A DNA stretch of 64,000 bases, taken from positions 62,001 to 126,000 of the forward strand of contig CBDDGJ010000001.1 in assembly GCA_965227805.1 (NCBI GenBank). Reading direction: 5' to 3'. Below the pieces are notes generated by a model, which saw only the letters and a program-made list of their open reading frames with translations, was not told the DNA's origin and searched no databases. Origin of the DNA: CBDDGJ01 sp965227805 (GTDB lineage Bacteria > Pseudomonadota > Alphaproteobacteria > RS24). Position numbers and translations under genes: made by a program. Positions 51,722-60,231 of the stretch are shown here, in pieces. The stretch's first letter is position 1. Every line of letters begins with the position of its first letter.

Positions 51722-53428
51722 ATGTATCAGGAATTAAAAGATGTTCGTGCCGAATTGGCCGGCGCGGGAAGCATGTTTGAAATTACCGAAATTGACGTGC
51801 GTGGCGAAAAATTAAAAGCCTTTGCCAATGCACCGGCAAGCCTGCGCGATGTCTGGATGGGCTTTGGCGCGCTTTATGCCGATCGCACCTATCTGATTTA
51901 TGAAGATGAACAATGGACATATGCACAAGCTCAGGCTGAAACCGCGTCTATTGCAAATTGGATATTAGCCCAGGGGGTAAAACAGGGCGATCGTGTGGCA
52001 ATCGCAATGCGCAATTATCCCGAATGGATGTTGACTTATTGGGCACTTGTTTCCATAGGCGTTACAGTTGTCGGCATGAATGCGTGGTGGGTTTCTGAAG
52101 AACTTAAATATGGCCTTGAGGATTGCGAAGCCAAAATTTTGATTTGCGATAAGGAACGCCTTGCCAATTTTGAGCCTATCAAACAACATTTTCCGGATAT
52201 GAAACTGGTTGGTGTTCGGCTGGATACCCCGCAAGCAGGCGTAACCGATTATGCCACGCTGAAAGCCTTTGGCGGTGATATGCCCGAGGTGCAGATTGAC
52301 GGTGATGAAGATGCTTGTATTTTCTATACATCTGGCACGACAGGCCGCCCCAAGGGCGCACAGCTCACCCAGCGTGGGTGTGTTATGAATATTATGAATA
52401 TTGCATTCATGAATTTGAGCGTTGCCAGAGCAGAGGCGCGTGTGGCGGGCACTGAAGATCAATTACCCGACCCCATGTCGGCACCACCCATTGTCACATT
52501 GGTCACCACGCCGCTTTTTCATGTGACAGCAAATAATTGCGTTGTGCATCCGGCAACATTAACCGGTGGCACCATTATTCATATGTATAAATGGGATGCA
52601 GGCGCGGCGTTAAAGCTGGTTGAAAAACATAAAATCACCGGCATTAGCGGTGTGCCCGTTATGTCGCGGGAGCTTATTATGCACCCTGATTTTGACAAAT
52701 ATGATACATCAAGCATCACTGCATTAGGCGGGGGCGGGGCACAGTTACAACCCGACCTTGTTGGTAAAATCAATTCGGCGCTTCCTAATGGCAAAGCCGC
52801 AACCGGTTATGGTATGACAGAAACATGCGGCATTATTTCCGCCGTATCGAATACCTATTTTGTTGACTGCCCTGAAAGCGTCGGCCCGCTTGCGCCGACA
52901 ATGGAAGGCAAAACCATTGATGCAGATGGCAATGATCTACCTTATGGCGAATTGGGTGAATTATGCATTAAAGGCAGTAACGTGATTAAGGGTTATCTAA
53001 ACCGTTCGGAAGCAACGGCAGAGTCCATTCAAAATGGTTGGCTCCGCACGGGTGATATTGCGCGCTTTGATGAAAACGGCTTTATTTATATTGTTGACCG
53101 TGCCAAAGATATGGTGCTTCGGGGCGGGGAAAATGTTTATTGTGCTGAGGTGGAAAGTGCAATTTTCAAACATGATGCCGTTGCTGAGTGCACAGTTTTT
53201 GGCGTGCCGGATGACCGCTTGGGCGAGGAAGTTGGCGCGGCGGTTGTGATTGCACAGGGTGCAGACATAACAGCGGATGAAATTCGTGAACATTGTGTAT
53301 CGCTTATCGCCAAGTTCAAAATTCCCCGTTATATCTGGCTGCGCCGTGAGCTATTGCCGCGCAATGCAAGTGGTAAGTTTCTTAAGCGTGAATTACGCGA
53401 TACGTTAAAAATTGAAGACGCACAATAG
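51722..53428 (+). CDS. Long-chain fatty acid--CoA ligase-like AMP-binding enzyme
   Basis: 568 residues of the ANL superfamily. P-loop CIFYTSGTTGRPKGAQLT, adenine motif GYGMTETCG, hinge/A8 LRTGDIARFDENGFIYIVDR with KDMVLRGGENVYCAEVE, and the acylation lysine in LPRNASGKFLKRELRD. Activates a carboxylate, probably a medium- or long-chain fatty acid, to acyl-CoA; exact substrate cannot be read from sequence. Starts behind AGGGAGAAAAT. Codes MYQELKDVRAELAGAGSMF at the N-terminus. Confidence 0.9.
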   Translation: MYQELKDVRAELAGAGSMFEITEIDVRGEKLKAFANAPASLRDVWMGFGALYADRTYLIYEDEQWTYAQAQAETASIANWILAQGVKQGDRVAIAMRNYPEWMLTYWALVSIGVTVVGMNAWWVSEELKYGLEDCEAKILICDKERLANFEPIKQHFPDMKLVGVRLDTPQAGVTDYATLKAFGGDMPEVQIDGDEDACIFYTSGTTGRPKGAQLTQRGCVMNIMNIAFMNLSVARAEARVAGTEDQLPDPMSAPPIVTLVTTPLFHVTANNCVVHPATLTGGTIIHMYKWDAGAALKLVEKHKITGISGVPVMSRELIMHPDFDKYDTSSITALGGGGAQLQPDLVGKINSALPNGKAATGYGMTETCGIISAVSNTYFVDCPESVGPLAPTMEGKTIDADGNDLPYGELGELCIKGSNVIKGYLNRSEATAESIQNGWLRTGDIARFDENGFIYIVDRAKDMVLRGGENVYCAEVESAIFKHDAVAECTVFGVPDDRLGEEVGAAVVIAQGADITADEIREHCVSLIAKFKIPRYIWLRRELLPRNASGKFLKRELRDTLKIEDAQ

Positions 53429-53636
53429 TCTATATTTAGATGCAGGTTAGGTTATATTGGATATGACTCTTTGCCGCTAAATGCAAAAGGTGATCGTAAG
53501 TCTAGGCACCATTGCTACAGCCCACATATGTCAGTTGATGCTTTCATTATTACGGGGGCAAGAACCATGTTTAATTACTTATTCACCCCCATAAGAGAGT
53601 CTGCTTATAAAGCGTTCAGAGAACATTAATTATAAT
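53429..53636. other. Intergenic 208 bp, no supported gene
   Basis: Between the convergent acyl-CoA ligase and gph genes. A 20-codon ORF (53568-53630, MFNYLFTPIRESAYKAF) with GGGGGCAAGAACC upstream is visible but has no recognised homologue. No RNA gene or repeat seen. Confidence 0.4.
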
Positions 53637-54317
53637 TTACGTTAAGTTTGTAAGCGCGTCTTCTAAATGTGCGAAACTGTCAATAAGCACATCTGCACCT
53701 AATTCGTCTAGGTTAACACGGCGAAAGCCGAATGTTACGCATATGCATTTCATATTGGCAGCCCGGGCAGCTGCTGTATCAGTTTCACTATCCCCGATCA
53801 TAACGCTTTTATCTATTGCGACACCTAAGCGCCGACACGCCTCCTCAAGCGGAAGGGCATGCGGTTTCGCTTTGGCACATGTATCCCTCCCGATAAGCAC
53901 AGGGAAAAAATGGTGTATGTTCAAGCGAAATAATAATTTCGCCGCCAGGCTTTCGCGCTTATTGGTCACAACCGCAAGTTTTATATTGCTTTCACGCGCC
54001 CAGCTAAGGCAATCGATAATATACGGATAGAGCACAGTTTTATCATCAATATGCTGTTCATAATAGGTTACAAATTTGGCGGTTGCTTCATCTAACGCAG
54101 TTTCACTTATCTTATGATTATTTTCGGCAAAACCACGCGCCAAAATCATCCGTGCACCCCCGCCAATCATATGGGTGATTTTTTTTGTGTCCACGGGTGC
54201 ACAATCATAAAGATTAAGCACGTGGTTCATGGCGGCATGTAAATCATCATCGGTTTTCGCAAGCGTGCCATCCAGGTCGAATAATAAGGCTTCGGGAAAA
54301 TGAGTGGGGTTGGGCAT
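53637..54317 (-). CDS. gph: HAD-IA phosphatase, phosphoglycolate phosphatase-like
   Basis: 226 residues. LLFDLDGTLAKTDDDLHAAM (nucleophile DxD), KLAVVTNKRESLAAKLLFR (threonine motif), VMIGDSETDTAAARAANMKC (acidic motif). The cap insertion and length match Gph-type hydrolases, which remove 2-phosphoglycolate formed in DNA repair. Other small phosphatases of the same group share this pattern, so the specificity is inferred. Confidence 0.85.
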   Translation of the reverse strand: MPNPTHFPEALLFDLDGTLAKTDDDLHAAMNHVLNLYDCAPVDTKKITHMIGGGARMILARGFAENNHKISETALDEATAKFVTYYEQHIDDKTVLYPYIIDCLSWARESNIKLAVVTNKRESLAAKLLFRLNIHHFFPVLIGRDTCAKAKPHALPLEEACRRLGVAIDKSVMIGDSETDTAAARAANMKCICVTFGFRRVNLDELGADVLIDSFAHLEDALTNLT

Positions 54318-54381
54318 TATGTTTCCATTTTTGATAAAATCACATATAAAGCACTATTGAAAAATATGAAAGAGGCACATT

Positions 54382-55260
54382 ATGGCACCCCGACACTTTT
54401 TGTTTATGCTGCTGATTTGCATCATTTGGGGATATACCTTTATTGCCGGCAAGGCCAGTGTGGAAGAATTACCACCCATATTCTTTACCGGCTTACGTTA
54501 TTTATTATTAGCGGCGGCTTTGCTGCCTTTTTTGAAAATTGTTCACGGGCATATGGGAAAGATATTTCTTATTTCCCTTACGATGGGGTCGCTGCATTTC
54601 GCTTTATTTTACGGCGGTATGGCGCTTGCAGAAAATGTATCTTCGGTTGCTGTGGTAACACAAATCAGTGTTCCGTTTAGCACAATTTTGTCGATTATAT
54701 TTTTAGGGGAGATTATAAAATGGCGTCGGTGGACAGGTATTTTTATGGCATTTAGCGGGGTGGTGATTATTAGTTTTGACCCTGCCGTTGTAAATGAGCG
54801 TTTAGGGTTATTGCTTGTGCTTTTATCTGCCTTTATCGGGGCAGTCGGCACAATCATTATGAAACGTATAAGCCATGTGGGTGTGTTTCAAATGCAAAGC
54901 TGGATTGCCATGCTAAGCTGGCCAGTTTTATTTCTGGCCTCCGCCTTATTTGAGAATGACCAGTTTACGGCGCTTCGTGAAGCAAGCGCCATCGCTATTG
55001 GTGGGATTTTTTATACGGCCCTAGGCGCTAGCCTTATCGGCCATGCAGGTATGTATTATTTATTGCAGCGCTATGATGTGAGCATTACAGCACCTTTAAC
55101 GCTTATGGCACCCGTATTTGGTATTATCTTTGGTGTTCTATATTGGGGAGATGAGTTGGGTTTGCGCTTTTGGATAGGCGGCGTGTGCACATTGCTTGGC
55201 GTATTGATTATTGCTTTACGCGGGCGCGATATAACGCCGCAAGTGCCTCATCTTAAATGA
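54382..55260 (+). CDS. EamA/RhaT family drug/metabolite transporter
   Basis: 292 residues with ten predicted membrane helices in two EamA halves: LMLLICIIWGYTFIAGKASV, TGLRYLLLAAALLPFLK, VAVVTQISVPFSTILSIIFL, and in the second half SVGTIIMK-like, APLTLMAPVFGIIFGVLYW, IGGVCTLLGVLIIALRGR. Inner-membrane exporter of unknown metabolite. Overlaps ampD by 4 bp (ATGA). Confidence 0.88.
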   Translation: MAPRHFLFMLLICIIWGYTFIAGKASVEELPPIFFTGLRYLLLAAALLPFLKIVHGHMGKIFLISLTMGSLHFALFYGGMALAENVSSVAVVTQISVPFSTILSIIFLGEIIKWRRWTGIFMAFSGVVIISFDPAVVNERLGLLLVLLSAFIGAVGTIIMKRISHVGVFQMQSWIAMLSWPVLFLASALFENDQFTALREASAIAIGGIFYTALGASLIGHAGMYYLLQRYDVSITAPLTLMAPVFGIIFGVLYWGDELGLRFWIGGVCTLLGVLIIALRGRDITPQVPHLK

Positions 55261-56003
55261 TCATGCATATCAACCATACATTTTCTTCGCCTAATTTTGA
55301 TAAGCGTTTTTTACCAATATCCATGCTTATTATACATTACACGCAAATGCCATTTGAGGCTGCTTGTGCTCGCCTTTGCGATAAACGGGCTAAACTATCC
55401 GCACATTATCTGATTAAAGCAGATGGAGGTATTTTCTCGCTTGTGGATGAGGCGCACCGTGCTTGGCATGCAGGTAAGGCGTATTGGCGGGGTATAGAGG
55501 ATGTGAATAGTGCCTCAATAGGCATAGAGCTCGACCATGAAGGGCATAAGGCGGATATGTCTATGCGCGCTTATCCACATGTGCAAATGGATAGCCTAAT
55601 TACACTTTCCCGCGATATTATCGCGCGTCACAAGATAAAGCCTGTAAATATAATCGGACATAGCGATGTCGCCCCCAGACGCAAAATTGACCCCGGTGAA
55701 CGCTTTGACTGGCAGGCATTGGCACAAGCAGGCATTGGCTTATGGCCACGAGAAAAGGATATAAACAGCACCGCATATCCGCATTTAGAGAAAAATATGC
55801 GTGGTGCGGCGGTGAAGCGCTTGCAACAAAGCCTTCATAGCTATGGTTATGGAATAAGGGTGGATGGCATATTCGGAGATGAAACACAAGCCATTATGCG
55901 CGCCTTTCAACGTCATTTTCGCCCTCAAAAAATAGACGGCATTGCGGATGCACATTGCCAAAACCTACTTGCAGCATGTCTTAAACATCACTTTGTTAAA
56001 TAA
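55257..56003 (+). CDS. ampD: AmpD-type N-acetylmuramoyl-L-alanine amidase
   Basis: 248 residues. Amidase_2 domain: ISMLIIHYTQMPFEAACARL (first zinc His), SAHYLIKADGGIFSLVDEA, WHAGKAYWRG, SIGIELDHEG and IIGHSDVAPRRKIDPGERFDW (zinc His and catalytic Lys). A C-terminal peptidoglycan-binding domain (MRGAAVKRLQQSLHSYG; GIFGDETQAIMRAFQR) follows. Cleaves anhydro-muropeptides. Converges with the tracrRNA terminator just downstream. Confidence 0.93.
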   Translation: MIMHINHTFSSPNFDKRFLPISMLIIHYTQMPFEAACARLCDKRAKLSAHYLIKADGGIFSLVDEAHRAWHAGKAYWRGIEDVNSASIGIELDHEGHKADMSMRAYPHVQMDSLITLSRDIIARHKIKPVNIIGHSDVAPRRKIDPGERFDWQALAQAGIGLWPREKDINSTAYPHLEKNMRGAAVKRLQQSLHSYGYGIRVDGIFGDETQAIMRAFQRHFRPQKIDGIADAHCQNLLAACLKHHFVK

Positions 56004-56028
56004 TATCACATGCTATTTATTATATGAC

Positions 56029-56058
56029 AAAATAAAAAGGGAGGGGACAAACCCCTCC
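56029..56058 (-). terminator. Intrinsic terminator of the tracrRNA
   Basis: Seven-bp perfect stem GGAGGGG/CCCCTCC with a 5-nt loop, followed on the minus strand by CTTTTTATTTT. On the plus strand the run of T is absent, so it works in the minus direction. Confidence 0.85.
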
Positions 56059-56142
56059 ACCATCTTACGGTTATAAAACCTTATTATATGTGCTTGACCG
56101 CCCAATTAATCTCTGACCAAAAACTAGAAATAAAGCTCATAT
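56030..56142 (-). ncRNA. tracrRNA of the type II-C CRISPR system
   Basis: Reconstructed from the sequence on the minus strand. Anti-repeat 56094-56116 pairs with the CRISPR repeat: 21 Watson-Crick pairs plus two G:U wobbles if both RNAs are minus-strand, but two A-C mismatches if both were plus-strand, which fixes the orientation. A 4-nt bulge (GCAC) separates it from a lower stem (AUAUAA, 56084-56089, with UUAUAU of the repeat). Then comes AAGGUUUUAUAACC (nexus-like) and a terminator, GGAGGGG-UUUGU-CCCCUCC with CUUUUUAUUUU (56029-56058). Length about 113 nt. The 5' end is inferred from the promoter. Confidence 0.85.
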
Positions 56143-56148
56143 ATGCTT

Positions 56149-56177
56149 AATTTACATGACGTAGTTATGCCTGTCAA
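56149..56177 (-). promoter_or_regulatory. Promoter of the tracrRNA
   Basis: On the minus strand: -35 TTGACA (56172-56177, perfect) and -10 TAAATT (56149-56154), 17 bp apart, placing a start near 56142. It is 26 bp upstream of the anti-repeat. Confidence 0.65.
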
Positions 56178-56193
56178 CAAAAATGGATAGAGT

Positions 56194-56221
56194 TTGACTA
56201 TTTAGTGCCACTACATATAAT
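56194..56221 (+). promoter_or_regulatory. Promoter of cas9-cas2
   Basis: -35 TTGACT (56194-56199) and -10 TATAAT (56216-56221) with 16-bp spacing; transcription should begin about 17 bp before the cas9 ATG. It lies back to back with the tracrRNA promoter in the same 100-bp region. Shine-Dalgarno GGGGGAG at 56236-56242. Confidence 0.7.
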
Positions 56222-56244
56222 AAACGTATTGTAATGGGGGAGTT

Positions 56245-59200
56245 ATGAAATATAGACTATCATTAGATTTAGGGGTGAGCTCAATCGGCTCAGCTATCAT
56301 TCACCTTGATGAACAAAATCAGGCAACTAAAATTATTGATGCTGGCGTGAACATATTTCCAATTTCGGAAGGCGCTGAGGAACGGCGACATAACCGCCAA
56401 ATGCGAAAAACGATAAAACGTCGCCACCAACGCCTGATTATATTAAAGAAAAAATTATCCAAACACGGATTATGGGATGAGTCTATTGCTGATGAGATCT
56501 ACAGGCTTTCGCCTTATGCAATTCGTAAGCAAGCCATTTCAGGTAAACTAGACAGTTTGCCCAAATTGGGACGTGCATTATTGCATTTAGCAAAGCATCG
56601 CGGAGCGGGTTATGTGGATATGCTTTGCGAAACAGTTGAACAAGAGGAAGACCTTTCCAGCACAGATAATAAGCCTAAAGAAAAAGAACCAACAAGTTTT
56701 GAAAAACTTATAAAATATATGGATGAAACCGGTTCGCGCACAGTTGGCGAATATTTTTATAAGCGTATTTATGAACTGGATAAAAAAGATACACGGCGTA
56801 TGGTGCGTCAGAAAGGTAAGATTGTTGATTACGCCGTTCCCCGTTATCTGGTGAAAGAAGAGTTCAATGCGATGTGGGATAAACAAGCGCGCTATTATGA
56901 TGTGCTTACGCCTGAGCTTAAAGAAGATATTAGCGATATTCTGTTTTTTGAACGTGCGGCTGCTCCTTATGCGACAGCAGACTGCATTTATATTGAGGGT
57001 GAAAAACGGTTAAGCAAAGCACACCCGCTTGTTGAACAAAGGCGCATTTATGAAGCAGCAAATAATATTCGATTGCAAACGGATGTGGAAAACATTCCTT
57101 TATCCCCAGAGCAACGTGATAAGGTTATAAATGATATTTTACGAAAGGGGAAAAATGCGAATAAAACATCTCTCCGCAAAGTTTTGGCGTTGGACAAAAC
57201 CGTAAATATTATATTTTCAGATGATGAAAAAGGGATTAAAGCCTATCTTTATGCCCGCGATGAGTTTCAACAAGTGCCGTTTATTGGCCAGCTTTCGGAA
57301 AATGCGTTAGGCGATCTTATTGAGTTTATGGCTGACCCGGTAGATGCAAATGATAAATATGGGCGCTTATTGCGTGAAGAAGCGTTGCTGGATGCGTTGA
57401 AAGAGCGTCTTGGTATTGATGATGAAGAAAAAATTGCTAAATTATTAGCGCTCTTACCACAGGGGCGCGGTAAGCTCGGTAAAACAGCGACGCAAGAACT
57501 GCTATCTATTTTGCAAGAAGAGGTGATTGATCACCGTAGCGCTGCCGATAAGCTGGTTTCGCAAGGCGATGAGCGTTTTGTTGCGGAAGAGGTCATTGCC
57601 CAGCGTTTGCAAGGGTCATGTAACGAGCTTCCCTATTATGGCAAGGTTTTGAAGGCTGATATCCAACCTATTCATGAATGGCAAAAAATGCGGAATCAAA
57701 GTCTGAATGCAGATGAAAAAGAATATGGTAAAATTGCTAATCCTGCAGTGCATATGATGCTCAATCAGCTCAAGAAAGTTGTCAATGATATTATTCGCAT
57801 TTATGGACGCCCTTATGAAATAAATATTGAACTGGGGCGTGATGTTGGTATGTCCACGAAGAAAAAAAATCAATGGGAAGCGCAACAAAAAAAGAATGAA
57901 ACACTGAATGATGAAGCACGCAAATATTTGGAAGAAAACAATATTTCAAATCTAAGAAATGGTATCAAAAAATATAAACTTGCGAAACAACAGGGATGGA
58001 AAGATGCTTTTAATCCAACCAAAAACATTGATGCGCGCTTTTTTGGTTTTGAAATTGAACATTTAATTCCACAACAAAAAGGGGGGACAGATGCGCTAAA
58101 TAATCTGGTGCTGGTTGACAGAAATGAAAATCAAGGCAAGGGCACAAAATTTCCCTATGAATATTTTGAAAGCACCCGAACCCCTGAAGAAATTTCTTCC
58201 ATTTTGAAAAATATACGCGGCAATAAAGATATTCCTGATGGTAAAAAATGGCGTTTTGAGATGGATGCACGCGATATATATGACGCCGCAGGGGATGGCG
58301 ATGAAAGCAATCGCTATCTTACCGATACGCGCTATATGTCCAAACTTGCAGCGCGTTATTTGCGTGTGATTTTGGATTACCAGACTGATGGTGAGGAGGA
58401 TGATACCATCCATACGCGTATTTTAAGCATAAAAGGCGCACATACAGAACGTTTAAGGCGTATTTGGAACTTATCAGGGTTAGAGTATGACCTTATGGGA
58501 ATGTGTATTCCACGCAACATAAAACATTACGTGCATGAAGAAACTGGCGAAATCTTTGACGGCGATAGAGAGCCAGAGGCAGATGGCCCTTGGAAGTTTG
58601 TGGATAAAGGAAGAAATCCTGAATGGCTTCCCAAGCCACGTATAGATCACCGTCACCACGCCCTGGATGCTATTGCGCTTGGCTGTATCAACCGTAATTT
58701 TATACAAGAGCTTAACTGGTCGGATAAGCGGGGTATTAGCTTGTCATCAAATGCTTACCCGCTGCCGTTTGCGCATCTTGACAAGATGAATCGTAAACAG
58801 GCACTGCAAGAATTTCGTGAAACGGTTCATAATGTTCTCACGCAAATACGTGTATCGCATAAAGCTGACCATAATAGGCAAGGGCAGTTTCACGAAGAAA
58901 CTGCACGCACTATTTTATTGCTTAATGTGAAAGATGAAGTGGTGACACGCTATAATCGCTCTTTTTCAAATATAGATATTAAAAAATTAGAAGATCTTGA
59001 TAAATTATTGCCGAGTGAAACCATAGCTTCCGCGTGGCACGATGATATAGGTTATGACAGAGATATTTTGCAAAAACTTATTAACGCTATTAACCATAAT
59101 TATGCTCGCGCTGAGCAGGAGCTTAAAGCCGAATATGATAAGCTAAAGCAAGAGGGGAAAAGCGCAAAAAATGTTGTCTCAAAAGATATTATCACGCGGG

Positions 59201-59796
59201 CGCATAAAATAAGCTGTGATGACGAACTTATCAATAGCAGTCATCAAAGCAACCGGCCAAAGGCAGAAATGGATCGTGAGCGGTTAATCTTCAACCTTAA
59301 ACGCATACCAACCTATGAGCGTCCGGCAAACCCGGTTGTGATTAAAAAGCATGGTGTAGCCTATAAGAGTGGAAATAATCATTGTGTCATTTTTTATGAA
59401 ATAAAGGGCAAAGTTCACTGGGAAGTGGTGAGACGTTTTGACGTGAATGATAAAAAGTTTCACCCAAAGTGGAAACGTGAAGGCGGGAAAGTCATTTGGC
59501 AGGTGCAGCAAGGCGACATGCTGGAAATAGCAACGCCCGAAGAATGGACGTCTTATACAGATGAAACGCGCTGCCTAGTGCGTGTAAAAAAGTTCAGTAG
59601 TGGCAAAATGGCGATTGATTTAGCGCATGATGCACGTGGGACATCACCGCCTGCAGGAAGCCCTTCTTATATGAAAGTAGCCTCATTGAGTAGAGGATTA
59701 TCCTTTTATTCGAAAGGGCATGCACGTAAAATAGAGCTTACCCCCTTTGGCAAAGTTAAACGAAAACATAAAGCACTTTGGCCTGGCGAGAAATAA
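56245..59796 (+). CDS. cas9: Cas9 endonuclease, type II-C
   Basis: 1183 residues, in the range of compact to mid-sized II-C Cas9. RuvC-I YRLSLDLGVSSIGSAI (Asp8), arginine-rich bridge helix (RRHNRQMRKTIKRRHQRLII), RuvC-II EINIELGRDVG (Glu529), HNH FEIEHLIPQQKGG (His606) with NNLVLVDRNENQGKG, and RuvC-III IDHRHHALDAIALG (His804/805, Asp808) are all present, so both nickase sites look intact. A C-terminal PAM-interacting region follows. The stop TAA is directly followed by the ATG of cas2; there is no cas1. Confidence 0.97.
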   Translation: MKYRLSLDLGVSSIGSAIIHLDEQNQATKIIDAGVNIFPISEGAEERRHNRQMRKTIKRRHQRLIILKKKLSKHGLWDESIADEIYRLSPYAIRKQAISGKLDSLPKLGRALLHLAKHRGAGYVDMLCETVEQEEDLSSTDNKPKEKEPTSFEKLIKYMDETGSRTVGEYFYKRIYELDKKDTRRMVRQKGKIVDYAVPRYLVKEEFNAMWDKQARYYDVLTPELKEDISDILFFERAAAPYATADCIYIEGEKRLSKAHPLVEQRRIYEAANNIRLQTDVENIPLSPEQRDKVINDILRKGKNANKTSLRKVLALDKTVNIIFSDDEKGIKAYLYARDEFQQVPFIGQLSENALGDLIEFMADPVDANDKYGRLLREEALLDALKERLGIDDEEKIAKLLALLPQGRGKLGKTATQELLSILQEEVIDHRSAADKLVSQGDERFVAEEVIAQRLQGSCNELPYYGKVLKADIQPIHEWQKMRNQSLNADEKEYGKIANPAVHMMLNQLKKVVNDIIRIYGRPYEINIELGRDVGMSTKKKNQWEAQQKKNETLNDEARKYLEENNISNLRNGIKKYKLAKQQGWKDAFNPTKNIDARFFGFEIEHLIPQQKGGTDALNNLVLVDRNENQGKGTKFPYEYFESTRTPEEISSILKNIRGNKDIPDGKKWRFEMDARDIYDAAGDGDESNRYLTDTRYMSKLAARYLRVILDYQTDGEEDDTIHTRILSIKGAHTERLRRIWNLSGLEYDLMGMCIPRNIKHYVHEETGEIFDGDREPEADGPWKFVDKGRNPEWLPKPRIDHRHHALDAIALGCINRNFIQELNWSDKRGISLSSNAYPLPFAHLDKMNRKQALQEFRETVHNVLTQIRVSHKADHNRQGQFHEETARTILLLNVKDEVVTRYNRSFSNIDIKKLEDLDKLLPSETIASAWHDDIGYDRDILQKLINAINHNYARAEQELKAEYDKLKQEGKSAKNVVSKDIITRAHKISCDDELINSSHQSNRPKAEMDRERLIFNLKRIPTYERPANPVVIKKHGVAYKSGNNHCVIFYEIKGKVHWEVVRRFDVNDKKFHPKWKREGGKVIWQVQQGDMLEIATPEEWTSYTDETRCLVRVKKFSSGKMAIDLAHDARGTSPPAGSPSYMKVASLSRGLSFYSKGHARKIELTPFGKVKRKHKALWPGEK

Positions 59797-60159
59797 ATGG
59801 CGCGTAAATATCGTCAGACCTATTTAACCGGATGGTCAATTATGTGGATTTTTTGTATGTTTGACTTACCCGTTCGCACAAAAACTGAAATGCGTGCTGC
59901 CACACGTTTTAGACATATATTGCTGGATAATGGGTTTACGATGAAGCAATTCTCGGTTTATATTCGGTCACGCCCGACATTAGACTCGGCAAAAAGCCTG
60001 ACCCGACAATTAAAATCTTTTATTCCTGAGAATGGCGAGGTAAGCTTTATTTATGTTACGGATAAACAATTTACTATGGCAGATAATTTTCTAGGCAAAA
60101 AAAGCAAGGAAAATGAAGAAAAAGCGCGCCAAAAAATGGGACAATTAAGCTTATTTTAG
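59797..60159 (+). CDS. cas2: Cas2 adaptation protein
   Basis: 120 residues. Ferredoxin-fold Cas2 with the catalytic-type Asp23 in WIFCMFDLPV, then EMRAATRFRHILLDNGF, MKQFSVYIRSRPTLD and EVSFIYVTDKQFTMADNFLG; the QLSLF end is typical of II-C Cas2. It is expected to dimerise with Cas1 to integrate spacers. Begins the base after the cas9 stop, so co-translated. Its usual partner gene cas1, normally between cas9 and cas2, is not here or anywhere in this window. Confidence 0.95.
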   Translation: MARKYRQTYLTGWSIMWIFCMFDLPVRTKTEMRAATRFRHILLDNGFTMKQFSVYIRSRPTLDSAKSLTRQLKSFIPENGEVSFIYVTDKQFTMADNFLGKKSKENEEKARQKMGQLSLF

Positions 60160-60231
60160 AAGAAAAATAATGGTTTTTATATTGCTACAATCCCGATTCA
60201 CCCTTTATTTTCAAAGGATAAACCAGGATGT

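Noticed and set aside
54382..56003. cas1 or other adaptation gene upstream of cas9
   Set aside because: The two genes there are an EamA transporter and an AmpD-type amidase with clear motifs; neither resembles Cas1.
60160..60231. Leader on the cas2 side of the array with plus-strand crRNAs
   Set aside because: The tracrRNA anti-repeat has A-C mismatches in that orientation but G:U wobbles in the other, and the terminator and promoter fit the minus strand. Kept as the alternative in the related finding.
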